A DNA stretch of 64,000 nt from Promicromonospora sp049532985 (GTDB taxonomy: Bacteria > Actinomycetota > Actinomycetes > Actinomycetales > Cellulomonadaceae), in NCBI RefSeq assembly GCF_049532985.1, contig NZ_CP186693.1, forward strand, positions 4,650,001 to 4,714,000, read 5' to 3'. Made by a program: the position numbers and the translations under genes. Within the stretch, counting starts at the first letter, position 1. Every line of letters begins with the position of its first letter. The notes beneath the pieces were generated by a model. The model ran no database searches and was not told where the DNA came from. It was given only the letters and a program-made list of their open reading frames with translations. This document shows positions 25,345 to 34,725 of the stretch, one piece after another.

Positions 25345-26969
25345 CCTCCTCCGGCACGACGACGCCCTCGGGCGCTCCGGACGCCGGGCGTGCTGCTGAA
25401 GCCGGGACTGGTGCCGGGGCCGGGACCGGGGCCGGGCCTGGTGCCGGGGCCAGGTCTGCTGCCGAGGTTGCCGACGCCGTCGTGGTCGGGGCCGGGATCG
25501 GCGGGCTGGTCGCCGCGCACACGCTCGCAGAGCGCGGGCTGCGTGTCGTCGTGCTGGAGGCCGCCGACCGGGCGGGCGGACCGATCCGCGGCGGGTCGTT
25601 CCGGTCGCTGCCCGGCGTGCCCCTGGACCTCGGGGCGGAGTCCTTCGCCGTGCGGGGCGGGGTCGTGGAGCGGCTCGTCGCCGAGCTCGGGCTGACCGTC
25701 GAGGCGCCCGCCGGCCTCTCCGCCTGGGGGTACGCGGCCGAGCGGGCGTTCCCGCTGCCGGCGGGCGGTGTCCTGGGCATCCCCGCACGGCCGTGGGCCG
25801 CCGACGTGCGCCGCGCGATCGGCTGGCCCGGCGTGCTGCGGGCCTCGCTCGACCGGGTGCTGCCCGCGCGGATGGTGGACCCGACCGACCTCGGCACCCT
25901 GACCCGGTCGCGGCTCGGCGCGCGGGTCGCCGACCGGCTGGTCACGCCGGTCGCGGCCGGCGTGCACTCGGCACCGCTCGACCGGCTCGACGTCGCCGCC
26001 GTCGCCCCCGGGCTGCTGGACGCGTACGCACGTACCGGGTCGCTGTCCCGTGCCGTGGCGGCGCTACGGGCCGCGGCGCCGCCCGGGTCCGCGGTGCGGG
26101 GGATCGACGGAGGGGTGCACGCCCTGGTGAGCACCCTCGTGGACCGGCTGGACGTGCGGTTCGGGGCGCGGGTGGACGGCGTGGAACGGTTGGGCGGCGC
26201 CGAGCGCCTGGACGCCGCGGATGCCGCCGGTGGCACCGAGCAGCCGGCCGGCCCCGCCTGGCTGGTGCGCACGGCGAACGGCACCCTGCTGCGCACGCCC
26301 CGTCTGGTGCTGGCGACCCGCACCGACTTCGGTCCCCTGCCGAGCGCCAACGCCGAGATCGGTCCTTTGCACCGAGATCGGTCCGCGGATGGACCGATCT
26401 CGGTGCAAGGGACCGACGTCGCGGCACGGGCGCTGGTGCCCCCCGCGAGCCCCGAGCGTGGGGCCGACATCTGGCTGGTCACGCTGCTCCTCGACGCGCC
26501 CGAGCTCGACGCGGCGCCGCGGGGGTCGGGGATGCTCGTGGCCCCGGGCACCGCGCCGGGCGCCGTCCGGGCCAAGGCGCTGACCCATGCGACGGCGAAG
26601 TGGCCGTGGCTCGCACGCCGGGTGCGGGACGTCGTCGGACCGGGGGTGCACGTGGTGCGCCTCAGCTACGGGCGCATGGGCGAGCCGACGCCGGAACCCA
26701 CCACCCAGGAGGCCGCCCGTGATGCGTCGGCGCTGCTGGGCGTGGACCTGACCGGGCGCGTGCGGGACAGCCTGCACCAGCGCTGGGACGGCGCACTGCC
26801 CCCGCCGACGCCGGCCTACCGGGCCGCGGTCCAGGAGTTCGAGACGGCGGTACGGGCCGAGCCGGGCCTCGACGTCACGGGCGGCTGGATCGCGGGCACG
26901 GGGCTGGCAGCGATCGTCGGGCATGCGCGGCGCACGGCCGAACGGCTCCGGGCCCAGGTTGCCGGCTGA
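25341..26969 (+). CDS. hemY: Coproporphyrinogen/protoporphyrinogen oxidase (HemY/CgoX type)
   Basis: An FAD-dependent oxidase; in Gram-positive bacteria this family oxidises coproporphyrinogen III to coproporphyrin III. The protein has 542 residues, longer than the usual 450-480. An N-terminal low-complexity extension (GAGTGAGPGAGARS) precedes the FAD motif VVVGAGIGGLVAAHTL; GLDVTGGWIAGTGLAAIVGHAR is the C-terminal FAD motif. Residues 339-360 come from a 66-bp palindromic element inserted in frame after LVLATRTDFG, where relatives run straight into a short loop. The GTG start overlaps the hemE stop. Confidence 0.94.
   Translation: MTSSGTTTPSGAPDAGRAAEAGTGAGAGTGAGPGAGARSAAEVADAVVVGAGIGGLVAAHTLAERGLRVVVLEAADRAGGPIRGGSFRSLPGVPLDLGAESFAVRGGVVERLVAELGLTVEAPAGLSAWGYAAERAFPLPAGGVLGIPARPWAADVRRAIGWPGVLRASLDRVLPARMVDPTDLGTLTRSRLGARVADRLVTPVAAGVHSAPLDRLDVAAVAPGLLDAYARTGSLSRAVAALRAAAPPGSAVRGIDGGVHALVSTLVDRLDVRFGARVDGVERLGGAERLDAADAAGGTEQPAGPAWLVRTANGTLLRTPRLVLATRTDFGPLPSANAEIGPLHRDRSADGPISVQGTDVAARALVPPASPERGADIWLVTLLLDAPELDAAPRGSGMLVAPGTAPGAVRAKALTHATAKWPWLARRVRDVVGPGVHVVRLSYGRMGEPTPEPTTQEAARDASALLGVDLTGRVRDSLHQRWDGALPPPTPAYRAAVQEFETAVRAEPGLDVTGGWIAGTGLAAIVGHARRTAERLRAQVAG
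26355..26420. repeat. 66-bp palindromic element, copy E3 (in frame inside hemY)
   Basis: Arms match at 26 of 29 positions; the inner TTGCACCGAGATCGGTCC is perfectly mirrored. All four half-sites (GAGATCGGTC at 26355 and 26374, and their mirrors starting 26392 and 26411) keep the 19-bp period. It begins on codon position 1 and adds 22 sense codons (residues 339-360). Translation shares E-x-G-x-L-x-RDRS and P-x-S-x-Q-x-T with copy E2. Confidence 0.9.
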
Positions 26970-27025
26970 GCCGGGCACCGGCTCGCGCGGTCGGCGCAGG
27001 CGTCTCCGGCCCGCCCCGGACCAGG

Positions 27026-27047
27026 GTTCTGACACGGTGTTCTGACA
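27026..27047. repeat. Direct repeat upstream of hemC
   Basis: GTTCTGACA occurs at 27026-27034 and 27039-27047, separated by CGGT (13-bp period), about 80 bp before the hemC start. It may be a regulator site or the remnant of a repeat. The rest of this 159-bp gap shows nothing recognisable apart from a single GAGATCGGCC near 27066. Confidence 0.35.
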
Positions 27048-27128
27048 GTTCGCCAGCAAGGATGTGAGATCGGCCCGTCCGGGCGCCCCGGTTTCCTCCG
27101 GGCGGGGGTTCGGGTGGAGACTGGGTTG

Positions 27129-28175
27129 GTGACCCCGACCCCCCTCTCCGTCAGCACCCCCGGAAGCACCCCGGGCGATCTCGCGCCGATCCGCCTCGGT
27201 ACCCGCGCGAGCGCCCTCGCCACCACCCAGAGCGGTCTGGTGGCCCGGCGCCTGGAGGAGCTGACCGGCCGGCCGGTCGAGCTGGTGCACATCCGGACCG
27301 AGGGCGACGTGAAGACCGGGAGCCTCGCGAGCCTGGGCGGCACAGGCGTCTTCGTGACCGCGCTGCGCGAGGCGCTGCTCGACGGGCGCTGCGACGTCGC
27401 CGTCCACTCGCTCAAGGACCTGCCGACGACGCCCGCGGACGGCCTCACCTTCGTGACGCCCGAGCGTGAGGACCCGCGCGACGCCCTGTGCGCACGCGAC
27501 GGCCTGACGCTCGCCACGCTTCCCCACGGCGGGCGCGTGGGCACCGGCTCGCCGCGGCGAGCCGCGCAGATCCGCGCCGCCCGCCCGGACCTCGACGTCG
27601 TGGACATCCGCGGCAACGTCGGCACCCGGCTCAACCGGGCACTCGGCCCCGACGCCGACCTCGACGCCGTCGTCCTCGCCTACGCAGGCCTGTCGCGTCT
27701 GGACCGCACGGACGTCATCAGCGAGATCCTGGACGTCGACGTCGTCGCGCCGGCACCCGGGCAGGGTGCGCTCGCCGTGGAGGTGCGGACCGCGGACATC
27801 GCGTCTGAGCCCGGTACCCCGCCCCGCGCGCCCGACCTCGCCGAGGCGATCCACCTGCTCGACCACCGCCCCACCCGCCTCGCCGTGCTCGCCGAGCGCG
27901 CCGTCCTGGCCCGGCTCGAGGCCGGCTGCGCCGCCCCGGTCGGTGCGCACGCCACGGTGTCCGGCACGGCGCTCGGGCTGCGGGCCGTCGTGGCCGCGGT
28001 GGACGGCTCCGAGCAGATGTCGCGCACCGCGGAGACCCGGCTCTCCCTGGACGTCGCCCCCGAGACCATCGACGCCGCCGCCCGTGCCCTCGGCGTGGCC
28101 GTCGCCGAGCACCTGCTGGCCGACGGCGCAGAGCGGCTCGCACCGCTGAGCGCGTCGGTGCCGGAGAAGGCGTGA
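27129..28175 (+). CDS. hemC: Porphobilinogen deaminase (hydroxymethylbilane synthase)
   Basis: Polymerises four porphobilinogen molecules into hydroxymethylbilane. The protein has 348 residues. The substrate-binding IRLGTRASALATTQSG, the KDLPT segment (HSLKDLPT), RVGTGSPRRAAQIRAARPD and the dipyrromethane-cofactor Cys in LEAGCAAPVGAHA are present. GTG 27129 is preferred because GAGACT ends 6 nt upstream; GTG 27114 is in frame and possible. Its stop overlaps the hemD start (GTGA). Confidence 0.95.
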   Translation: MTPTPLSVSTPGSTPGDLAPIRLGTRASALATTQSGLVARRLEELTGRPVELVHIRTEGDVKTGSLASLGGTGVFVTALREALLDGRCDVAVHSLKDLPTTPADGLTFVTPEREDPRDALCARDGLTLATLPHGGRVGTGSPRRAAQIRAARPDLDVVDIRGNVGTRLNRALGPDADLDAVVLAYAGLSRLDRTDVISEILDVDVVAPAPGQGALAVEVRTADIASEPGTPPRAPDLAEAIHLLDHRPTRLAVLAERAVLARLEAGCAAPVGAHATVSGTALGLRAVVAAVDGSEQMSRTAETRLSLDVAPETIDAAARALGVAVAEHLLADGAERLAPLSASVPEKA

Positions 28176-29104
28176 CCGAGCGGGTCCCCCCGTCGGCCGC
28201 GCGGCCCACCGTGCTGGTCGCCCGGTCCCCGGAACGCTCCGTCGCGCTGCTCGCGCTGCTGCGGGAGCGCGGGCTCGACGCGATCGCCGCTCCGGTGATC
28301 GAGCGGGCCGCCGTCGAGGAGCCGACCGAGCTCGACGCCGCGCGCAGCCTCGTCGCCGCGGGCGGCTACGCCTGGGTCGCGATCACCAGCGTGAACGCCG
28401 TGGACGCCCTGCTCGGCCCGGCCGAGTCCGCGGACACCCCGGCCCTGCCGGGAGGCAACACCCCCGCACGGGACTCGGTTGCGCAGGGTAGACAACGTCT
28501 ACTCTCCGCAACCCACCTGGGCGCAGGTGACCTTCTCCGAGGCGACACGCCGGCCGACACGCCGAGCCCTGCACCGAGCCACACCTCGGCCGGCACCCCG
28601 TGGACCCGACCGGTCCGGTGGGCCGCCGTCGGGCCGGCGACGCGCCAGGCGCTGGAGGCGCGTGGTATCACCGTCGACCTCGTGCCCGGGACCGCGACCG
28701 GTGCCGGTCTCGCCGACGCCTTCCCGGCCGTACCCGCCGAGAACGCACCCGCCGAGAACGCCCCCGCCAGGCGGGTCCTGCTGCCGCTCGGCGATCTCGC
28801 GTCCGGCACGCTGCGCGCCGGCCTCGTCGCCAAGGGCTGGACCGTCGACGTCGTGACCGCGTACCGCACCGTCGCCCACGAGCTGCCGCCGGAGCTGCAC
28901 CGGCGGTACGACGCCGTCGTGGTCGCCTCCGGCTCGGCCGCCCGCCAGGTCGCCGCCCAGCTCGGCCCGCAGCGGGTGGTCGCGATCGGGGAGCCGTCGG
29001 CCCGCGCAGCGGGCGCCGTCGGGCACACCGTGCTCGCCGTCGCCGCGGAGCCGACGGACGCGGCCCTGGCCGACGCCGTCACCGAAGCACTTGTCAGCAT
29101 CTGA
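28172..29104 (+). CDS. hemD: Uroporphyrinogen III synthase
   Basis: Cyclises hydroxymethylbilane with inversion of ring D. The protein has 310 residues, above the usual 250-270. Domain 1 strands (TVLVARSPERSVALLALLRE, VAITSVNAVDAL) and the return strand RWAAVGPATRQALEARG are clear, followed by domain 2 (RVLLPLGDLASGTLRAGL, YDAVVVASGSAARQVAAQL). Between them about 60 residues of Pro/Thr/Ala-rich sequence are inserted; this stretch contains a long DNA inverted repeat at 28477-28513. The GTG start overlaps the hemC stop. Confidence 0.93.
   Translation: MTERVPPSAARPTVLVARSPERSVALLALLRERGLDAIAAPVIERAAVEEPTELDAARSLVAAGGYAWVAITSVNAVDALLGPAESADTPALPGGNTPARDSVAQGRQRLLSATHLGAGDLLRGDTPADTPSPAPSHTSAGTPWTRPVRWAAVGPATRQALEARGITVDLVPGTATGAGLADAFPAVPAENAPAENAPARRVLLPLGDLASGTLRAGLVAKGWTVDVVTAYRTVAHELPPELHRRYDAVVVASGSAARQVAAQLGPQRVVAIGEPSARAAGAVGHTVLAVAAEPTDAALADAVTEALVSI
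28477..28513. repeat. Imperfect palindrome inside hemD
   Basis: GGTTGCGCAGGGTAGAC and GTCTACTCTCCGCAACC pair at 15 of 17 positions around AAC. It encodes about residues 102-114 in the extra linker. Its sequence is unlike the 66-bp family, so it may be a second kind of coding palindrome. Confidence 0.7.
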
Positions 29105-29129
29105 TGCACCAGACAGAAAGAAGGACACC

Positions 29130-30127
29130 GTGAGCACCACCGGGATCGTGTACCGGCCGCGTCGTCTGCGCGCCACGCCGGGCATGCGCCGCCTCGTGGC
29201 CGAGACCCGCCTGCACCCCGCCGACCTGGTGCTGCCGCTCTTCGTCAAGGAGGGCCTGACCGAACCCGCACCGCTGACCAGCATGCCGGGCCAGGTGCAG
29301 CACACCGAGGAGTCCCTGGTCGAGGCCGTGCGCGCCGCACGCGACGCGGGGCTGGGCGGCGTCATGCTGTTCGGCATCCCGGCCGTCAAGGACGGGAACG
29401 GCTCGCAGGCCGACGCGCCCGACGGCATCCTGCAGCGGGCACTGCGGGCCGCCCGTGCCGCGCTGGACGAGGGGCTGGCCCCGGGCGCAGCCACGCCGGT
29501 GCTCATGGCCGACACCTGCCTCGACGAGTTCACCGACCACGGGCACTGCGGCGTGCTGACGTCCACAGGGGCTGTGGACAACGACGCGACGCTGATCCGC
29601 TACGCCTCGATGGCCGTGGCCCAGGCGAAGGCCGGGGCGGACGTCATCTCGCCGTCGGGCATGATGGACGGCCAGGTCGCGATGATCCGGGACGCGCTGG
29701 ACGACGCGGGCTTCGCCGACACGAGCATCCTGGCATACAGCGCCAAGTACGCGAGCGCCTACTACGGGCCGTTCCGCGAGGCCGTGGACTCGGAGCTCAC
29801 GGGCGACCGCAAGACGTACCAGATGGACTCCGCGAACGCCCGCGAGGGCCTGCGCGAGGCCGACCTGGACCTCGCCGAGGGCGCCGACCTGGTCATGGTG
29901 AAGCCGGCCGGGTCGTACCTGGACGTGCTGCGCGCCGTCGCGGACCGGAGCGACGTGCCCGTGGCCGCGTACCAGGTGTCGGGCGAGTACGCGATGATCG
30001 AGGCGGCCGGGGCGAACGGCTGGATCGACCGTGACCGTGCCGTCCTGGAGTCGGTCACGAGCATCAAGCGCGCCGGCGCGGACGTGATCCTCACGTACTG
30101 GGCCCTGGAGATCGCGGAGTGGATCAA

Positions 30128-30131
<4 letters not shown>
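29130..30131 (+). CDS. hemB: Delta-aminolevulinic acid dehydratase (porphobilinogen synthase)
   Basis: Condenses two 5-aminolevulinates into porphobilinogen. The protein has 333 residues, normal length. The zinc-site Cys-rich motif is DTCLDEFTDHGHCG, the two Schiff-base lysines are in AYSAKYASAYYGPF and DLVMVKPAGSYLD, and SPSGMMDGQVAMIRDALD lies between. The GTG start has AGAAAGAAGGA upstream, a strong ribosome site. The stop overlaps the hemL start by GTGA. Confidence 0.97.
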
Positions 30132-31507
<1,376 letters not shown>

Positions 31508-31526
31508 CACCGGACCGTTCGCTCCG

Positions 31527-31560
31527 GCCGGTCGGTGGGGAGTTCTCCCCACCGACCGGC
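31527..31560 (+). terminator. Terminator of the heme operon
   Basis: A perfect 16-bp stem, GCCGGTCGGTGGGGAG, with a 2-nt loop, 20 bp past the hemL stop. Confidence 0.88.
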
Positions 31561-31629
31561 GCCCGCGCGTCTGTCACGCTCTGCTCGCCTCGTGCACGGT
31601 GCGCGTGGTTCGAGACAGAGGGATTGAGC

Positions 31630-31929
31630 ATGGTCTTCTTCGGCTGGGGCAGCAAGAGCAAGACGGCACCGCTCGACGCGGGGCGAGCCCTGGTGCTGCG
31701 GTACTCCTACTTCCACCTGTTCTGGCTGCTCCGGGTCTCCTGGGGCCTGCGGTACAGCCTGGCCACGGCCACCGAGGCGGGCTGGGCCGTGCGACCCCTG
31801 TCGGACGAGGAGGCCATGCAGCTCGACGCGCCCGGCAGGCTCTCGCTCAACCTGTGGTGGCGGTGGGGGCTGGTCCTCTGGGCCGCGGTGGCCGTCGTCG
31901 GCATCGTCATCGGCAACCTGACCCGCTGA
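31630..31929 (+). CDS. Small membrane protein, unknown function
   Basis: A 99-residue protein. It has aromatic-rich VLRYSYFHLFWLLRVSWGLRY near the start and one clear C-terminal membrane helix (WGLVLWAAVAVVGIVIG). The N-terminus has lysines in SKSKTA. No known family is recognised. The ATG follows ATTGAGC with a weak ribosome site. It lies alone between the heme terminator and the CsoR promoter. Confidence 0.7.
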   Translation: MVFFGWGSKSKTAPLDAGRALVLRYSYFHLFWLLRVSWGLRYSLATATEAGWAVRPLSDEEAMQLDAPGRLSLNLWWRWGLVLWAAVAVVGIVIGNLTR

Positions 31930-31968
31930 CCGGAGCGCGACCCGGCGACCGAGGTCACGGCCACCCAC

Positions 31969-31996
31969 TTGACGCACTACCCCCGAGGGGTATGTC
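31969..31996 (+). promoter_or_regulatory. csoR promoter with embedded CsoR operator
   Basis: -35 TTGACG (31969-31974) and -10 TATGTC (31991-31996) with a 16-bp spacer. Inside the spacer and -10 lies TACCCC-CGA-GGGGTA (31978-31992), a perfect 6-bp palindrome of the G-tract type bound by CsoR repressors. Bound apo-CsoR would block RNA polymerase, giving copper-inducible self-control. The -10 ends 8 nt before the ATG, so the leader is nearly absent. Confidence 0.85.
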
Positions 31997-32004
31997 ATTG
32001 TGGG

Positions 32005-32373
32005 ATGACCGAGGCGACGGAGACCACCGAGGCGACCGAGGCCGCCGTCGGACAGGCTGATGGCCACCACCACCACCACGACCACGACGGGCCGCACGGC
32101 TACGCCTCCGACAAACCGGGGTATCTCAAGCGGATGCGCCGGATCGAGGGGCAGGTACGCGGCATCGCGCGCATGATCGACGAGGACGAGTACTGCATCG
32201 ACGTGCTCACCCAGGTCAGCGCCGTCACCAAGGCACTGCAGGCGGTGAGCCTCGCCCTCGTGGAGGATCACCTGGGGCACTGCGTGGTGGACGCGGCCAA
32301 GGCGTCCGACGACGAGGGCGCCGCCAAGGTCAAGGAAGCCTCCGAGGCGATCGCCCGCCTCGTCCGCATGTGA
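32005..32373 (+). CDS. csoR: Copper-sensing transcriptional repressor CsoR
   Basis: A DUF156-family all-helical tetramer that leaves DNA when it binds Cu(I). The protein has 122 residues. Copper ligands C64, H89 and C93 keep the exact canonical spacing (25 and 4). The DNA-contact helix MRRIEGQVRGIARM is present. An N-terminal tail carries five consecutive His then DHD (residues 21-28), an extra possible metal-binding patch. ATG 32005 is chosen because upstream codons fall in the promoter. copZ follows 32 bp downstream. Confidence 0.95.
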   Translation: MTEATETTEATEAAVGQADGHHHHHDHDGPHGYASDKPGYLKRMRRIEGQVRGIARMIDEDEYCIDVLTQVSAVTKALQAVSLALVEDHLGHCVVDAAKASDDEGAAKVKEASEAIARLVRM

Positions 32374-32405
32374 ACGCCGACCAGCCCGTGACCAGAGGAG
32401 ACCAC

Positions 32406-32714
32406 ATGACCACCGTGACCAAGCTCGCCGTGACCGGAATGACCTGCGGGCACTGCGTGTCCGCCGTGACCGACGAGCTGCGCGGCGTGCCCGACGTCCA
32501 GGACGTCACCGTCGAGCTGCACGCCGGCGAGACGTCGATGGTGCACGTGATCTCGAAGCTGCCGCTCGCGGAGGCGCCCCTGCGCGACGCCGTGGACGAG
32601 GCGGGCTACGAGGTGTCCGGGGTCGAGGTGCTCGAGAACGCGGTCGCGGCCGAGTCCGCCGCACAGGCTCCCGGTCGCCAGGCGACCCGGATGCTGCCGA
32701 TCGTCTCGTCCTGA
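32406..32714 (+). CDS. copZ: CopZ-like heavy-metal-associated (HMA) copper chaperone
   Basis: A 102-residue cytoplasmic Cu(I) carrier. The metal loop is GMTCGHC (C14, C17); the ferredoxin-like fold runs to about residue 80 (EAGYEVSGVEVLE), and a 20-residue tail follows. GAGGAGACC just before the ATG is a good ribosome site. It is surely in the csoR operon. A CopA-type efflux ATPase, the usual third member, is absent; the next gene is an opposite-strand ABC permease. Confidence 0.93.
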   Translation: MTTVTKLAVTGMTCGHCVSAVTDELRGVPDVQDVTVELHAGETSMVHVISKLPLAEAPLRDAVDEAGYEVSGVEVLENAVAAESAAQAPGRQATRMLPIVSS

Positions 32715-32771
32715 CCGGCCGAGCGGCGTCGTCCGCGGCGTGCTCACGCTGCGGACGACGCCCGGCCGGGC

Positions 32772-33572
32772 CTAGCGGAACCGGCGGCCCTCGTCACCGC
32801 GGTACGACAGGACCGCCAGCACCACGAACAGCAGCGTCCACCCGGCCAGCACCGGGAGCGCCAGGGCGTACGCCTCCACCCCCGTCGTGGCCTGGACCAG
32901 CAGGTCCCGGCCCGCGCGGGTGGGCGTGGCCCGCGAGATCGCGTCGAGCCAGCCGGGGAACATCTGCGGCGGCAGGAACAGCCCGCCCGCGAAGGCCAGC
33001 GGGAAGAGGATGATCTGCACGACGGGCAGCGCCGCCTTGGCCGACAGCCGGTAGCCGATGGCCATGCCGAGCAGCACGAACGGCACGGACACCGCCAGGA
33101 TCGTGCCGATGCCGGCGAGGAGCTGGCCCGCGGTCACGGTGGCCGCGGTGAACAGCCACCCGATGAGGATCAGCGGCAGCAGGCCGAACAGCGAGAAGAT
33201 GCCGCCGTTGAGCACGCGCGCCACTATCTGTGGTCCGGGTCCGGCGGGCAGCGAGCGCAGGAACGGGTAGAACGGCAGCTGCCGGTCCTCGGCCACGCCG
33301 AGCCCGTAGGTGAAGAGGCTCGCGGAGCACACGGCGAACAGCCCGAGGCCGGCCACGGCGGTCGTCGCGAACAACGGGTTGCCGGCCACCGCCTCCTGGG
33401 GCACCACGAAGAAGAACATCGACAGCGACGGGAACAGCACGTTCCCGAGCACCGCGATCGGGATCCGGACGGTCTCCAGGAACTGGTACCTGAGGTGCAG
33501 CCAGGACAGCACCCAGAACGGCCGGGTCCGCCCGGCGAGGGCGGTCAGGTCAGGTGCCTCGTTCGCGCTCAT
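32772..33572 (-). CDS. ABC-2 type exporter permease
   Basis: A 266-residue membrane subunit with six hydrophobic segments, among them IPIAVLGNVLFPSLSMFFFVV and GIFSLFGLLPLILIGWLF. The C-terminal half contains FPLAFAGGLFLPPQMFPGWL, the ABC-2 signature region with the P-x-x-x-x-P turn. The start ATG overlaps the ATPase stop by 4 nt. It forms a two-component exporter with the ATPase; the substrate (drug, lipid or peptide) is unknown. Confidence 0.92.
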   Translation of the reverse strand: MSANEAPDLTALAGRTRPFWVLSWLHLRYQFLETVRIPIAVLGNVLFPSLSMFFFVVPQEAVAGNPLFATTAVAGLGLFAVCSASLFTYGLGVAEDRQLPFYPFLRSLPAGPGPQIVARVLNGGIFSLFGLLPLILIGWLFTAATVTAGQLLAGIGTILAVSVPFVLLGMAIGYRLSAKAALPVVQIILFPLAFAGGLFLPPQMFPGWLDAISRATPTRAGRDLLVQATTGVEAYALALPVLAGWTLLFVVLAVLSYRGDEGRRFR

Positions 33573-34417
33573 CGCACTGCTCCCTTGGTCGTGCGGGGGT
33601 CGACGAGCTGGCCGAACGCCTCCTCGAGCGAGGCCCCGCGGATCTCCAGGTCCCGGAACTCCGCCCCGGAGCGGACCAGGTCGCGCACGAAGGCGTCCGA
33701 GTCCGCGACGAGGTGCTCCTGCCGTGCGCCCGTGGCGTCGGTGAGCTGCACACGGCGCACGCCCACCCGGCCGAGGATGTTCTCCAGGGAGTCGTCGGCG
33801 AGCACGGTGCCGCGGTCGATGACGACGACCCGCTCGGCGAGCGCCTGCACCTCCTCCAGGTAGTGCGAGGTGAGCAGCACGGTGCCCCCGCCGGCGTGGT
33901 ACTCCCGGATGGCGTCCCACAGCGCGGTGCGGCCGGACACGTCGAGCCCCGTGGTGGGCTCGTCGAGCAGCACCACGCGGGGCCGGCCGACCAGCGAGAG
34001 CGCCACGGCCAGCCGCCGCTTCTGCCCGCCGGACAGCGATCCGGTCTGCCGCCTGCCCAGGTCGGCGAGCCCGAACTGCTCCAGCAGCTCGTCCGTCGGC
34101 ACCGGGTGCGGGTAGTGCCCGCCGACGAAGTCGACCACCTCGCGCACGCGCAGCGTCGCCGGCAGACCCGTCTCCTGCGGGGTCAGGCCCAGCACGGTGC
34201 GTGCCCGGGCGTCGCGGGGGTCGTGGCCGTGCAGGCGCACCACCCCGGTGTCGGGCCGCCGCTGGCCGCTGACCAGCGACAGCAGCGTGGACTTGCCGGC
34301 CCCGTTGGGGCCGAGCAGGCCGACCAGCTCGCCGTCCCCCACCTCCAGCGAGACGTCGTCGAGGGCCACCACGTCGCCGAAGCGCCGGGTCACCCCGCTG
34401 ACCTCTACCGCACTCAT
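33569..34417 (-). CDS. ABC exporter ATP-binding protein
   Basis: A 282-residue nucleotide-binding subunit. Walker A is GPNGAGKST (36-44), the signature LSGGQ is at 128-132, Walker B is VVLLDEP (148-154), and the switch His is in LLTSHYLEE. The C-terminal region resembles drug and antibiotic exporter ATPases. It overlaps the upstream regulator gene and the downstream permease gene by 4 nt each, so the three are one translationally coupled unit. Confidence 0.95.
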   Translation of the reverse strand: MSAVEVSGVTRRFGDVVALDDVSLEVGDGELVGLLGPNGAGKSTLLSLVSGQRRPDTGVVRLHGHDPRDARARTVLGLTPQETGLPATLRVREVVDFVGGHYPHPVPTDELLEQFGLADLGRRQTGSLSGGQKRRLAVALSLVGRPRVVLLDEPTTGLDVSGRTALWDAIREYHAGGGTVLLTSHYLEEVQALAERVVVIDRGTVLADDSLENILGRVGVRRVQLTDATGARQEHLVADSDAFVRDLVRSGAEFRDLEIRGASLEEAFGQLVDPRTTKGAVR

Positions 34418-34725
34418 TCCTGTGCTCCCTTCAACAGGTCCATCAGGGCCGCCTGGTAGTCCGCGAACGCGGTGCGGCCGGTGTCGGTGAGGGCGAGGTA
34501 CGTCGCGGGCATCCTGCCCTCGTGCGTCTTGGTGACGCGGACGTACCCGGCATCCTCCAGCTTGCGCAGGTGGGTCGACAGGTTCCCGGCGGTCATGTCC
34601 AGCAGCTTGCGCAGCTTCGGGAAGGCCACCTCGTCCCCGCGGCCCAGGGCCGCGAGCGAGGCCACGACCCGCAGGCGCGCGGGCGCGTGGATGACCGGGT
34701 CGAGGTCGTCAGGCACTCTGCCCAC
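34414..34725 (-). CDS. Winged-helix transcriptional regulator of the ABC exporter operon
   Basis: A 103-residue single-domain regulator. The recognition region is KLRKLLDMTAGNLSTHLRKLEDAGYV with wing VRVTKTHEGRMPATYLALT, the pattern of the MarR/ArsR-like group often paired with ABC-2 exporters. GTG 34725 is preferred (GGAGGGAGGGC upstream); GTG 34716 is possible. It overlaps the preceding membrane-protein gene and the ATPase gene, so it probably controls this operon by binding the twin palindromes at 35435-35463. Confidence 0.88.
   Translation of the reverse strand: MGRVPDDLDPVIHAPARLRVVASLAALGRGDEVAFPKLRKLLDMTAGNLSTHLRKLEDAGYVRVTKTHEGRMPATYLALTDTGRTAFADYQAALMDLLKGAQE

Noticed and set aside
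27060..27075. Single GAGATCGGCC half-site before hemC
   Set aside because: No second half-site at 19 bp and no mirrored arm; may be chance in this GC-rich DNA.
26970..27128. A hemQ remnant between hemY and hemC
   Set aside because: No frame in the gap shows chlorite-dismutase-like sequence.
31527..31560. Another member of the 66-bp family after hemL
   Set aside because: The stem contains GGTCGGTG but at the wrong distance from the centre and without the 19-bp period; it is an ordinary terminator.
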